NCBI GenBank assembly: GCA_947384955.1
Contig: CANDJC010000028.1
Location: forward strand, 1 to 42,746
Direction of reading: 5' to 3'
Length of the DNA stretch: 42,746 bases
Source of the DNA: an uncultured Eubacterium sp.
Lineage (GTDB): Bacteria > Bacillota > Clostridia > Lachnospirales > Lachnospiraceae
The stretch's first letter is position 1; each line of letters begins with the position of its first letter. Below, one piece after another: positions 1 through 7,840 of the stretch. The notes beneath the pieces were generated by a model. That model had not been told where the DNA came from. It did not search any database and saw only the letters and a program-made list of their open reading frames with translations. The position numbers and the translations under genes are program-made.

Positions 1-1
1 A

Positions 2-169
2 ATTGAATTTATGAGATTTTTGAAATATGCATCGAAAAAGGAACAGACAGAGCATCCTATAAGTAATAACATTGCGTTTCAAAGGTCAGTAAATCCATTA
101 GCAGATGAATTTATTTCTATTGCAGAGGATTTTGACGAAACACCAGAATGTTTTAAGGAGTATATATAA
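2..169 (+). CDS. C-terminal part of antitoxin (VapB role), cut by window edge
   Basis: The reading frame is open from the left edge and ends with TAA directly abutting the ATG of the PIN toxin (TAAATG). An internal ATG at 11 would give only 52 residues. The stretch EFMRFLK just after the edge looks like the interior of a DUF2281-type antitoxin, and the acidic tail (DFDETPECFKEYI) suits a toxin-binding region. The antitoxin role is inferred mainly from position and translational coupling with vapC. Base composition is AT-rich, unlike most of the window. Confidence 0.6.
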   Translation: MEFMRFLKYASKKEQTEHPISNNIAFQRSVNPLADEFISIAEDFDETPECFKEYI

Positions 170-550
170 ATGTATCTATTGGACACAAACGCTTTGCTAT
201 TCTTTTTATATGATAGTCAAAAATTTTCAAAAAAAGCATCAGACATAATTTACCATAATGATGAAAAAATCTGTGTAAGCATTGTTTCCCTGTGGGAAAT
301 TGCAATTAAGTCAGGTATTGGAAAACTGGAAATTAAAAGTTCAATTACTAAGATTGCAGAAACATGTGAAAAAGAGCAATTCTACATTCTTTCTATAAAA
401 CCGTTTCACCTTGACGAAATCGGACGGCTTCCCATGATTCATGGAGACCCATTTGACCGATTGATTATTTCACAGGCTATTGCAGAAAATCTGATAATTA
501 TTACAAAAGACGGAACTATACCGTTGTATAATGTTAAGGTTCTGTGGTAA
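170..550 (+). CDS. vapC: VapC-type PIN-domain ribonuclease toxin
   Basis: A 126-residue PIN domain spanning the whole protein. It opens with MYLLDTNALLFFL (Asp5), has SLWEIAIKSGIGKLEI (Glu43), then DPFDRLIISQA (Asp93/Asp96) and ITKDG (Asp114), the acidic residues that hold Mg2+ in PIN nucleases. Family members are toxins of type II toxin-antitoxin modules that cleave tRNA or other RNA. The start abuts the stop of the upstream antitoxin frame, so the two are translated together. The pair is AT-rich and isolated from the minus-strand genes that follow, which suggests acquisition by transfer. The RNA target cannot be told from sequence. Confidence 0.9.
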   Translation: MYLLDTNALLFFLYDSQKFSKKASDIIYHNDEKICVSIVSLWEIAIKSGIGKLEIKSSITKIAETCEKEQFYILSIKPFHLDEIGRLPMIHGDPFDRLIISQAIAENLIIITKDGTIPLYNVKVLW

Positions 551-592
551 ACTGAAACGGTGCAATGAAAAACAAAGGCAAACCTGACAAAA

Positions 593-642
593 TCCGCCGG
601 AAAAAAGAAAGCAAGACTATCTGCTCTCTTTTTTCCGGCGGA
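593..642. terminator. bidirectional intrinsic terminator between vapC and the lytic transglycosylase gene
   Basis: A 21-bp inverted repeat with one mismatch (593-613 against 622-642, GC-rich TCCGCCGG end) and an 8-nt loop. A T-rich stretch follows on the plus strand, and the A-run within the stem gives Us on the minus strand. It sits 42 bases after the vapC stop and about 65 bases after the minus-strand transglycosylase stop, so it can serve both converging transcripts. Confidence 0.75.
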
Positions 643-706
643 ATCTTTTTCCGTTCATCCAGACAAGCTGTAAACCGCACAAAATCTGATAAACCAAAAC
701 CTATTG

Positions 707-1663
707 CTATACCGTTTTATTTAAAAATACAGACATACGGCTCTGTCCCCCTGCCGTCATATACTGAAACGCTTTATAAGCATCCCCGGACGACTCCGGC
801 TGCTGAAACATTTTCACGCCGTTCCCGTTTTTTACCTTCATCGTCAGTATTCTAGCCGGTTCCTGCGGCTGTTCTGCGGCTGGCTGCTGCACAGCTGCTG
901 CGTTCTGTCCGCTCTGTTCTGTGAAGGAATCCTGGCTTTTCTCTTCATTTTTTGTATCCATTTCGCTGCCTGTCAGCTTTTCATAAATCACTTTTGTAAA
1001 AAGCTGCAAAAATTCCAGATAATCATCGTAATCAAAATACCGGTCCAGAATCTCCTGCAGTTTATTTACACTGTCAGACAAACCGCTCTGCTGCCCCGTT
1101 CCATAAGAAGCATAAGAAGGTGCCGTACCGGCTGTCTGGCTGGCAGAGCTGTCCGGAATCGTCACGCCTTCTTCCAGATATCCAAAAATCTTTGCTACAT
1201 AATTCTGTGTTTCTTTAAACGGCGGAATGCCGCCATATTTATCTACATTTCCGCTCCCGGCATTATAAGCTGCCAGCGCATACGCTGTATTTCCGTTATA
1301 TTTTTCCAAAAGACGGCTGATATACTGCGCTCCGCCCATAATATTCTGCTCCGGGTTATAAGCATCCGTTACGCCTAAGGAAGCCGCCGTTGCAGGCATC
1401 AGCTGCATAATGCCCATGGCACCGCAGTGAGAAGTCGCATCTGCGCGAAAATTTGACTCTGCCTTTGCCATCGCTTTCAGCAGGTCCTTAGATACCTGAT
1501 ACGTGTTCGAAGCCTTTTGAAAAACCTGCTCTAAGTAATCCCCGTAAGGAAGGGATGCCTGATCCATATAATTCGAAAAGTATGTACCAGGGGTACTGAT
1601 ACTGTTATCTGCCGCAGTCTGCGCAAGTACGCCGTTGATATCTGTAACTGAATTGATATTCAT
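707..1663 (-). CDS. lytic transglycosylase (SLT domain), no signal peptide
   Basis: A 318-residue protein with an SLT/lysozyme-like domain at about residues 45-165. Motifs seen are AKAESNFRADA (Glu69 is the likely catalytic acid), GAMGIMQLMPATA and ALAAYNAGSGNV. Such enzymes cleave peptidoglycan between MurNAc and GlcNAc, forming 1,6-anhydro ends. No signal peptide or membrane segment is visible, as in several Clostridia relatives linked to flagella or secretion machines. The C-terminal half (about 190-318) is Gln/Ala/Glu-rich and probably disordered. The ATG at 1663 follows an AAGGGGG ribosome site that overlaps the upstream gene's stop, so it is coupled to the C39-like gene. Confidence 0.88.
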   Translation of the reverse strand: MNINSVTDINGVLAQTAADNSISTPGTYFSNYMDQASLPYGDYLEQVFQKASNTYQVSKDLLKAMAKAESNFRADATSHCGAMGIMQLMPATAASLGVTDAYNPEQNIMGGAQYISRLLEKYNGNTAYALAAYNAGSGNVDKYGGIPPFKETQNYVAKIFGYLEEGVTIPDSSASQTAGTAPSYASYGTGQQSGLSDSVNKLQEILDRYFDYDDYLEFLQLFTKVIYEKLTGSEMDTKNEEKSQDSFTEQSGQNAAAVQQPAAEQPQEPARILTMKVKNGNGVKMFQQPESSGDAYKAFQYMTAGGQSRMSVFLNKTV

Positions 1664-1672
1664 AATGCCCCC

Positions 1673-3052
1673 TTATCTGCCTTCCTGATTCTTTTCCAAA
1701 GCCTGCACCGGACCTGTCCTGACAGTAACTGTCTGCGGAACGGATGTTCCTGAAAGCAGTGCCGCAAATGTCTCCATCCGAATGCCTTCTATCAGTATCT
1801 GCGCCTTTTTATGTATCTTTGCAAAAGCATCCGCGCCGATTTCTTTCAGCCTTCGCGCATTGATTCTGACGGTTTTCAGCTTTTTACACTGATAAAACGC
1901 TTTTTTATCAATCCCGGTGATATTTGCGCCAATCACAATCTCTTTTAATTTTCCATCCCGTGCAAATGCATTTTCTGCAATTTTTATTACCTTATATTCC
2001 TCACCGTTTATCCTGACGGTGTCCGGTACGGTAACGGATGCGCTTTCCTTCAAAATCCCGGTGCATGCAGCTGTTTTTTCTTCTTTATTTAATATCTGAT
2101 ATACCATGCCGCCAGCTTTATGCTCAATGCTGGCGATATCTTCTATAGACGCATCTTCGCTTACGGTATCTTTTTCATCTGTATCCGGTGTATCCGTATC
2201 ATTTCCAGCCGAACCATCCATAACGGTATCGTTTCCGGCCGAAGTATCCATAATGGTATCATTTCCGGCTGAAATATCCGTATCATTTCCAGCCGCATCA
2301 TCCAAAACAGCATCTCCTGAAGCCGAACCTCCTCCGATAACTGTCAGTCCCAGCGGCTGTTTTACATACCAGCAGCGGGTGGCAGATTCTATTGTAATAG
2401 ATGCCTGTGAAACCGGATATCTGCCGTATGGCTTATCATTTGCCGGGTCAGAGCAGTAAAAAATGCCGTCTGTATAATCTGTAATCAAAATGGCATGCGG
2501 TTTGCGGGAATTGTAAATCACAACTCCTTCCGGGTGGCTGTTAAGCAGCGTAATGAGCGCCCCTGCGGAAGCAAGCTGTTTATGTGTTACTGAAATGCCG
2601 GATGTCTTAAAATTCCACTTTAATCCGGTGCCCTGCGACCATGCATCCTTACGTACAGACTGTTCTGTAATCTGCTTCCAGTCTGCATTTCCCATAAGCA
2701 TTGCCGCCCTTCGCACCATCATCGCGCTTGCCGTTAACGTGCATACACGAGCCTGAGACTGCTTTAGAAATACTTCTTTATTATTTAACTGCTCAAAGGT
2801 AACTCCCTGCCTGCTGTCCGGAACTTTTTCCTGCCACACTGCAGCTGTTTCTGATACCGCTGCGCCGAATAGACAAAGCTGTCCTGACAGGCTCAGGCAG
2901 ACTGCAAAGCATGCCATGCATGTTATGATATTTTTTACTGCCGGGCTGTGCTTTTTATTATGTAAACCGGCGGTCTGCAAATCCGTATTTTGAAAGATTT
3001 CCGCGGACAGCCCTTTTCGCGCGGCTTCTCTTTCTATCTGTTTCGTTTCCAT
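1673..3052 (-). CDS. membrane-anchored or secreted C39-like cysteine protease with LRR_5 domain
   Basis: A 459-residue protein. I take the ATG at 3052 because AGGGAGA precedes it; an ATG at 3100 lacks a site. Residues 38-65 are hydrophobic (signal anchor). A papain-like/C39-like domain covers about 83-232, with Cys104 (ARVCTLTASA), His186 (KPHAILITDY) and Asp202 as the probable triad. Four AGND-containing repeats lie at about 254-285, forming an acidic linker. A BspA-like leucine-rich repeat (LRR_5) region covers about 335-430. This suggests an extracytoplasmic peptidase with a binding module. It precedes the lytic transglycosylase by 9 bases, so both may act at the cell wall. The substrate is unknown. 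Confidence 0.72.
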   Translation of the reverse strand: METKQIEREAARKGLSAEIFQNTDLQTAGLHNKKHSPAVKNIITCMACFAVCLSLSGQLCLFGAAVSETAAVWQEKVPDSRQGVTFEQLNNKEVFLKQSQARVCTLTASAMMVRRAAMLMGNADWKQITEQSVRKDAWSQGTGLKWNFKTSGISVTHKQLASAGALITLLNSHPEGVVIYNSRKPHAILITDYTDGIFYCSDPANDKPYGRYPVSQASITIESATRCWYVKQPLGLTVIGGGSASGDAVLDDAAGNDTDISAGNDTIMDTSAGNDTVMDGSAGNDTDTPDTDEKDTVSEDASIEDIASIEHKAGGMVYQILNKEEKTAACTGILKESASVTVPDTVRINGEEYKVIKIAENAFARDGKLKEIVIGANITGIDKKAFYQCKKLKTVRINARRLKEIGADAFAKIHKKAQILIEGIRMETFAALLSGTSVPQTVTVRTGPVQALEKNQEGR

Positions 3053-3098
3053 ATTGTCTCCCTGCAAATATTTTTCATAATTTCCAGCTTTACAGAAC

Positions 3099-3127
3099 AT
3101 AGTATTAGTTTACCGTACTTTGGACAA
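3099..3127 (-). promoter_or_regulatory. predicted sigma-A promoter of the C39-like/transglycosylase pair
   Basis: Reading the minus strand: -35 TTGTCC (3122-3127), 17-base spacer, -10 TACTAT (3099-3104), about 50 bases before the ATG at 3052. Predicted from sequence only. Confidence 0.45.
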
Positions 3128-3158
3128 TATGGCAAGCAGATAATTTTAGAAAATTTCT

Positions 3159-3788
3159 TCACCCTGCATCCGGCTCATCCCGGGTCTGTCCTTCTGTCTT
3201 TCCGACATCGTCCCCCATCGCTTCCACTTCCTCCTGCACCTCCCGTATTTTGGCATCGAGCTGCAGCGCCCGCAGAATCAGATTCTGTTCTTCCAGAGAA
3301 AACATAGAAATCGCGCGTCCTAACTCGGTAATGTTATTCCTGTTAACCATCAGGCCTCTGCCTTTGCCGAACGGAATGCGGATGACGTTTTTCATATTGC
3401 TGACATCGCCTAAGCACAGCCAGCTGCCGCTTGTTTTAAATCTCACGCCCCGGTAACAAATCTCACCGTTTTTATCTGCATAAGAAGCATATGGCGCCGC
3501 CGTCTCCTTATGTATCAGCCCGAACGGGTCTTCAATTTTTCGTTCTTCTATGCAGGCGCCGCCTTTGTGCTGCATCTGTTCAAACACTTCCATCAGCCTG
3601 TTTTGCTTTGTGCTGGCATCCGCTGTCTGTTTTGCCGTTTCCTGTTTATCTGAAAATCCGGCAGGTCTGCTGTTTTCCGCCTTTTTTTCGCTGTCTTTAT
3701 TACACTGATTCCTATATCCAGGGACCGGACTGCCTGCATGGCTGTACGAATCATAATCCTGTGTGAAGCCCGCTGTATTTAACGTCAT
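3159..3788 (-). CDS. uncharacterised protein, 209 aa
   Basis: I do not recognise this protein. The start at 3788 is chosen because AAGGAGG lies 6 bases upstream and the ATG overlaps the preceding gene's stop (ATGA); the longer frame to 3902 would run well into that gene. Residues 1-65 are polar and low-complexity. A conserved-looking C-terminal region (about 105-195) contains GVRFKTSGSWLCLGD, RIPFGKGRGLMVNRNNI and a Glu-rich helix with coiled-coil character near the end. There is no signal peptide or membrane segment, so it is probably cytoplasmic. It is coupled to another unknown gene and follows an ECF sigma factor. Confidence 0.7.
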   Translation of the reverse strand: MTLNTAGFTQDYDSYSHAGSPVPGYRNQCNKDSEKKAENSRPAGFSDKQETAKQTADASTKQNRLMEVFEQMQHKGGACIEERKIEDPFGLIHKETAAPYASYADKNGEICYRGVRFKTSGSWLCLGDVSNMKNVIRIPFGKGRGLMVNRNNITELGRAISMFSLEEQNLILRALQLDAKIREVQEEVEAMGDDVGKTEGQTRDEPDAG

Positions 3789-4261
3789 AGTATGCCTCCT
3801 TCTGACTCCTTTTTTACTCCGTCTGCCCGTCCGTTTTGAAAGCTTTCCACTGTTTGATACGCAATCTGTTCCATAACATTCCTGCTGTTTTTCTGCAGAC
3901 ATCCGGCATCAAATAAGCATGCTTTCATTCTGCCGTTTTCCTCTTTCATTTCTACATAAACACGGCACGTATCTGTCTGTCCGTCCGCTTTTTCCAGTCT
4001 GGCTTTGAGTGTATATCCTTCCAGTATATTGATTTTAGTCTGGTCGCATGCGCTGTAAGGAATCCGGCGGACAGGTACCTGCTGTGCGGCATGCAGCGGT
4101 TCACAGCGGTTCACCTGAACTTTGAAATCCATGCTTTTATGCAGCCTGTCTTCAAAGCTGTCTCCCTGCACAAAATTTCCGCTCTTTCTGCCCGTCCGGT
4201 CTTTCACTTCCTGCATCCTGCCTGCTGGCGCGCCGTTTCTTCCTGATTTGTCAATCTGCAT
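3785..4261 (-). CDS. uncharacterised protein, 158 aa
   Basis: Unrecognised. The first 45 residues are basic and polar. The middle (about 50-120) alternates hydrophobic and charged residues (INILEGYTLKARLEKA, CRVYVEMKEENGRMKACLF), which suggests a small beta-rich domain, and the end is helical (VMEQIAYQTVESFQ). There is no secretion signal. It starts 28 bases after the ECF sigma gene ends and overlaps the next gene by 4 bases (ATGA), so sigma factor, this gene and its neighbour probably form one transcript. Whether either partner controls the sigma factor is unknown; neither looks like a classical anti-sigma factor. Confidence 0.68.
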   Translation of the reverse strand: MQIDKSGRNGAPAGRMQEVKDRTGRKSGNFVQGDSFEDRLHKSMDFKVQVNRCEPLHAAQQVPVRRIPYSACDQTKINILEGYTLKARLEKADGQTDTCRVYVEMKEENGRMKACLFDAGCLQKNSRNVMEQIAYQTVESFQNGRADGVKKESEGGIL

Positions 4262-4289
4262 CCTGCCACCTTCCTCCTTTTCCTATTTC

Positions 4290-4793
4290 CTATTGGAAGC
4301 CGAGCCTTTCTTTCAGCTTCTGCCTGCCGCGCCTGAGCCTTGTTTTTACGGTTTCTTCTTTCAGCTCCATAATAGCTGCAATTTCCCGGATGGAATAGTC
4401 TTCATAATAAAACAGATACAGCGGATTGCGATAGTCTGAGGGCAGCTCCATAACCTGCCAGAGCATGTCGTCTTCATATGCAAACGGAAGGCTGAAGTGC
4501 TTCATCTCATACTCCGGCACCTCATCGAATCCCACCGTCCGCGAAAACCACACACTCTTTTGAACATCATAACAGATACGCAGGACTACGCGCACAAACC
4601 AGTTTTTTTCATGATTTTCATCTGCAAATACCGGCTTTGTTTTCAGATAACGGCAGAATGCTTCCTGTACAGCGTCTTCTGCATCTGCTTTGTTTTTCAT
4701 ATTTGAAAATGCAACCCGGTATAATAATTCCTTGTACTTTTCAAACGGCTGCTCCGCTTTCCTGTCCTCGTTTATCAGCATATTTAAAACCAT
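4290..4793 (-). CDS. ECF-type RNA polymerase sigma factor
   Basis: About 167 residues with the two parts of sigma-70 family ECF factors: region 2 at the N-terminal side (KADAEDAVQEAFCRYL) and region 4 helix-turn-helix at the C-terminus (YSIREIAAIMELKEETVKTR, then LRRGRQKL). It recruits RNA polymerase to a dedicated promoter set. GGGAG lies 5 bases before the ATG at 4793; an in-frame ATG at 4823 lacks a clear site and would add ten residues. No anti-sigma gene with a membrane segment follows directly; the next two genes are unknowns. The BlaR1-like gene lies just upstream, but about 115 bases separate them. Confidence 0.88.
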   Translation of the reverse strand: MVLNMLINEDRKAEQPFEKYKELLYRVAFSNMKNKADAEDAVQEAFCRYLKTKPVFADENHEKNWFVRVVLRICYDVQKSVWFSRTVGFDEVPEYEMKHFSLPFAYEDDMLWQVMELPSDYRNPLYLFYYEDYSIREIAAIMELKEETVKTRLRRGRQKLKERLGFQ

Positions 4794-4908
4794 GCCCTCT
4801 CCCGCCTGTCCTGCTTTATCCATAAATGCAGCTTTTCATACTGTATGAATACCCTTTCATAGTTATTACGAATGAGGAAGCATAAAAGTTTCAAAAACTT
4901 TCTTATTT

Positions 4909-7158
4909 CTAAACAACAGCTTTCTGATAAGAAATCTTTCTTCCGCGGTAATGAACTGCCAGCGTCATATTCTGCTTTACCGCAAGCAGCACATCAAAGG
5001 TACCAGCCCTTCCCATATCCACAATTTCAATATCTGCCTTCTGGTTCGAAAGCTCCGGCTGAAATGCGTAATTATTCGGCAGCCCATGATAATAAAGATA
5101 CTGGTATCCGTTATATGCAATCACATACCACGTCCTGTCCTTACATCTTCCAAGTGCTTTTAAGACTTTATCCGGGAGTTCCTTTTTGCTCAGCCGTTTT
5201 ATGGATGCCTCCGGCTTTACCTCCTTCGCATCTGTATCGGCATCCGTTTCTTCCATGTCTTTTAAAATCTCTTCTGTCTCCGCCTCTGTCAGATATTCCA
5301 CGCCTTTGACAGACAAATCTGCTTTCCGTCTCAGCTTAATATCTATGCTTCCTTTTTTATCATAGCCGAAGTTTAAAAACGAATTATCAGACCTGATATC
5401 CATAAAAATACGGATGCGCCTGCCCTTATAAAAATATGCCCCGTTTTTTTCTGTAATGCCAAGCTGCCGATATGTTTTTTCTGCCGCTGCTGCTTCTTCT
5501 GCCTTATTCTGGCTGCCTCCTGCTGAACCATCCTTTATCTTTTCCCCGTCAGCTGCGGTTTCTGTTACTTTTATTCTGCAGACAAATGTCTTCCCGTTTA
5601 ATTCTGCCCTGACTTTTGTGCTTCCGGCTTTTTTTGCAGTTACTTTTCCATTCTGACTGACGGATGCTATATTCTGATTGTCACAGGACCATACTGCCTG
5701 CTTTTTTGTTCCTGTCAGCTTTAAAGTCACGCGTTTCCCTTTTTTAAGCGATACAGAAGTCCTGCTGATATTTACGCCCAGCGCATTTTCCTGGATTTTT
5801 CCGGCGGCTTCTATCAACAGCTGCGCTTCCTCCTGTGTCAGATTTTGTTTCAGCCCGGGATATGCCGTCAGTTCCGTAACATCCTCCGTCAGCCTGTCCA
5901 TATCGTCAAACGGGCCGATATCGGTATAGTCCTCCTTTTTTACAAGCGTAATTAAGACACATCCGTCTGTCACGCCTCCTGACGGCATATCCTGTTTATC
6001 TGCACCCGGATACAAAATATAAAACCTCCCTTCCTCCTGTATCATTTTGCAATCGGATAAATGCAACATGCCGTCACCTGTTTCTGCCGCAGCCGGACGC
6101 ATATACGCGCCTGTGACAGCTGCGCTGCATGCAAGCATCAGTGCCGCCGCTGCGGATATTACTGCTGTCAGTCCTGTTTTCTTTTTATCATTCATAATCG
6201 CACCAAGCCTTTCTTTTAACAGTTCACTGCTTTCATTCAATGTCACAGCCGCCAGACTGCTGCGAAAGCCCCCTCCTTCTTCCATCGCACGCAGCAGCGT
6301 ATCCCCGTATGCGCGCCGGCCATCCGCATCCAGATTTTTTAAAACCGCCTCGTCGCAGGACAGCTCACAGTTTCTGCTGATTTCCCGCTCCATCCAGTAT
6401 ACAAGCGGATTAAACCAGTGCAGGCATACGGTCAGCTGCACCAGCCATTTGTAAAACATATCCCGCCGTTTATAATGTGTCAGCTCGTGCAGGAGTATGT
6501 TCTGAAAATCTGTGTCGGATAACTGTGCATTTGTTAAAATAATACTGGGATGAAAAAAACCGGTTAAGAGCGGCGACGCGGTCAGACTGTTTGTATAAAG
6601 TCCCATCATACAGCGGATACGGCTGCGCTCCACTGCCTTTCCCAGTGCTTCCAGACGTCCGATATCCTCCACCGGCCTGCATCCGGCTTTAATAAATCTG
6701 ACAAAGCTCTGGTAAATCGTAATTTTACGGATGAAAAGAAGCGCCGCTGCTGACAGCCAGACAGCCCATAAATGCTGCAGCAAATCCTGCAGCTGTGCCT
6801 TTTGATACCATGCGGCGCCTTCAGACGTGGTTTTATTCTGACTGCTTTCATCCTGGCTATCCTTCCCCGCAAAGACCAAAGCCGCGCTTTCTTCCCCTGC
6901 TGATATCTGCTGACCGCTTTCCCGGATACTGCTGCTCTGCCGTGCCTCATAATGCTGAAACACTCTCCCTATAATCCCGTTTCCAGGATTCCACGGTATC
7001 ATAAGCCGTGCAATGACTGCCAGCCAGATATAATACTGCCAGCGTCTGCTGAACCGTTTCCGGTATTCCGGCCGAAACAGCATCAAAAGCAGAATCATCA
7101 CTGATGCAGAGAGGGAAACGGACAGATATGTTTTAAAAATTTCATTCATCTCCGTCAT
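4909..7158 (-). CDS. BlaR1-like M56 membrane metallopeptidase with bacterial Ig-like (Big_2) domain
   Basis: A 749-residue protein. Hydrophobic segments lie at about 11-28, 40-56, 126-146 and 329-350. The M56 peptidase motif HELTHYKRRD has zinc ligands His224 and His228 with catalytic Glu225, and SCDEAV (Glu270) is the likely third ligand. Classical BlaR1 carries a penicillin-binding sensor after the last membrane segment; here the extracytoplasmic part instead holds a Big_2 fold (about 461-531) and no SxxK/KTG set was seen. The ligand is therefore probably not a beta-lactam. Activation is expected to lead to removal of the repressor encoded just upstream, whose stop it overlaps. An alternative start at 7149 is possible. 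Confidence 0.85.
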   Translation of the reverse strand: MTEMNEIFKTYLSVSLSASVMILLLMLFRPEYRKRFSRRWQYYIWLAVIARLMIPWNPGNGIIGRVFQHYEARQSSSIRESGQQISAGEESAALVFAGKDSQDESSQNKTTSEGAAWYQKAQLQDLLQHLWAVWLSAAALLFIRKITIYQSFVRFIKAGCRPVEDIGRLEALGKAVERSRIRCMMGLYTNSLTASPLLTGFFHPSIILTNAQLSDTDFQNILLHELTHYKRRDMFYKWLVQLTVCLHWFNPLVYWMEREISRNCELSCDEAVLKNLDADGRRAYGDTLLRAMEEGGGFRSSLAAVTLNESSELLKERLGAIMNDKKKTGLTAVISAAAALMLACSAAVTGAYMRPAAAETGDGMLHLSDCKMIQEEGRFYILYPGADKQDMPSGGVTDGCVLITLVKKEDYTDIGPFDDMDRLTEDVTELTAYPGLKQNLTQEEAQLLIEAAGKIQENALGVNISRTSVSLKKGKRVTLKLTGTKKQAVWSCDNQNIASVSQNGKVTAKKAGSTKVRAELNGKTFVCRIKVTETAADGEKIKDGSAGGSQNKAEEAAAAEKTYRQLGITEKNGAYFYKGRRIRIFMDIRSDNSFLNFGYDKKGSIDIKLRRKADLSVKGVEYLTEAETEEILKDMEETDADTDAKEVKPEASIKRLSKKELPDKVLKALGRCKDRTWYVIAYNGYQYLYYHGLPNNYAFQPELSNQKADIEIVDMGRAGTFDVLLAVKQNMTLAVHYRGRKISYQKAVV

Positions 7159-7522
7159 TTCCTCCCTGCCAGAATCTCCTTAGTTCCTCATAATCAGACT
7201 CAGACAAAAGTTCCTTTTGAATCAGCGCCGTTACAAGGCCTTTTGCATTTCCTTCGTAAATTTTCTCCAGAAAGCTCTCGGTCTGTACGCCCTGATATTC
7301 TCCGGCTGATACAAGCGCCGTATATCTGTTGCGGTGTCCGATTTTATTCGCTTTTAGCAGCTTTTTGTCGATAAGCCGCGAAAGCAGGGTAATAATCGTA
7401 TTCTTTGTCCAGGAAATTCCTTTTTCTGACAGCGATGCTGCAATTTCGGCATAAAGGGCTGTACCGCCATTTTCCCAGATGATTTTCATAAGTGTCAGTT
7501 CGTAATCGGATGCCTGCTGCAT
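7142..7522 (-). CDS. BlaI/MecI family transcriptional repressor
   Basis: 126 residues, the usual family length. The N-terminal winged helix is visible (YELTLMKIIWENGG, then SWTKNTIITLLSRLIDKKLL), followed by a dimerisation helix region with the segment around residues 85-100 where family members are cleaved. It binds palindromic operators as a dimer and represses its own operon. AAAAGGAGG precedes the ATG. It is translationally coupled to the BlaR1-like gene downstream, the standard sensor-repressor arrangement. A perfect palindrome lies in its promoter. Confidence 0.93.
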   Translation of the reverse strand: MQQASDYELTLMKIIWENGGTALYAEIAASLSEKGISWTKNTIITLLSRLIDKKLLKANKIGHRNRYTALVSAGEYQGVQTESFLEKIYEGNAKGLVTALIQKELLSESDYEELRRFWQGGNDGDE

Positions 7523-7567
7523 GGTAATTCCTCCTTTTCTATGTGTACAAGCTGTTATCTATTTTCT

Positions 7568-7596
7568 AAGATAACACAGTGTTATCTTTATGTCAA
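7568..7596 (-). promoter_or_regulatory. promoter with BlaI/MecI operator palindrome
   Basis: Minus strand: -35 TTGACA (7591-7596), 17-base spacer, -10 TATCTT (7568-7573). A perfect 10-bp inverted repeat, AAGATAACAC-N-GTGTTATCTT (7568-7588), fills the spacer and overlaps the -10. A further half-site GTTATCT is at 7554-7560. Repressor binding here would block polymerase, the known BlaI/MecI mode. The palindrome is directly seen; its link to the repressor is inferred from position. Confidence 0.8.
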
Positions 7597-7737
7597 TATA
7601 TTTTGATTTGTATCAGCCAAAAATACCCAGATAATTATTAGACTTTATACTCTGAAAATTGAGCACCAATTGAAAACAGACTGTCAGAAATTGCATTAAC
7701 TCTGGAAACCGAAATCAAACCACGGTTAAATTCAATT

Positions 7738-7779
7738 AAGGGAATGTCCATGCCGCAGCATAAAACATTCCCTTTTTTT
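7738..7779. terminator. hairpin after the galactan/chemotaxis operon
   Basis: Arms AAGGGAATG (7738-7746) and CATTCCCTT (7766-7774), with an inner ATGC/GCAT stem. A run of seven Ts follows on the plus strand; on the minus strand the following bases are only moderately T-rich. It lies about 60 bases after the last gene of the minus-strand operon, so a terminator for that operon is the likely role. The rest of 7597-7840 shows no convincing gene. Confidence 0.5.
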
Positions 7780-7840
7780 AACTGATTTTTCTGCCGTCTG
7801 TCAGCCTCTGGCACCTGTATCAGAAAAGCATGCCATCTTT

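Noticed and set aside
565-855. 96-codon plus-strand frame
   Set aside because: It runs through the terminator hairpin at 593-642 and then antisense to the transglycosylase gene; low-complexity product.
4885-4901. Possible terminator after the BlaR1-like gene (AAAGTTT/AAACTTT hairpin)
   Set aside because: Only 7 bp, all weak A-T-rich pairing, with no proper T-run on the minus strand.
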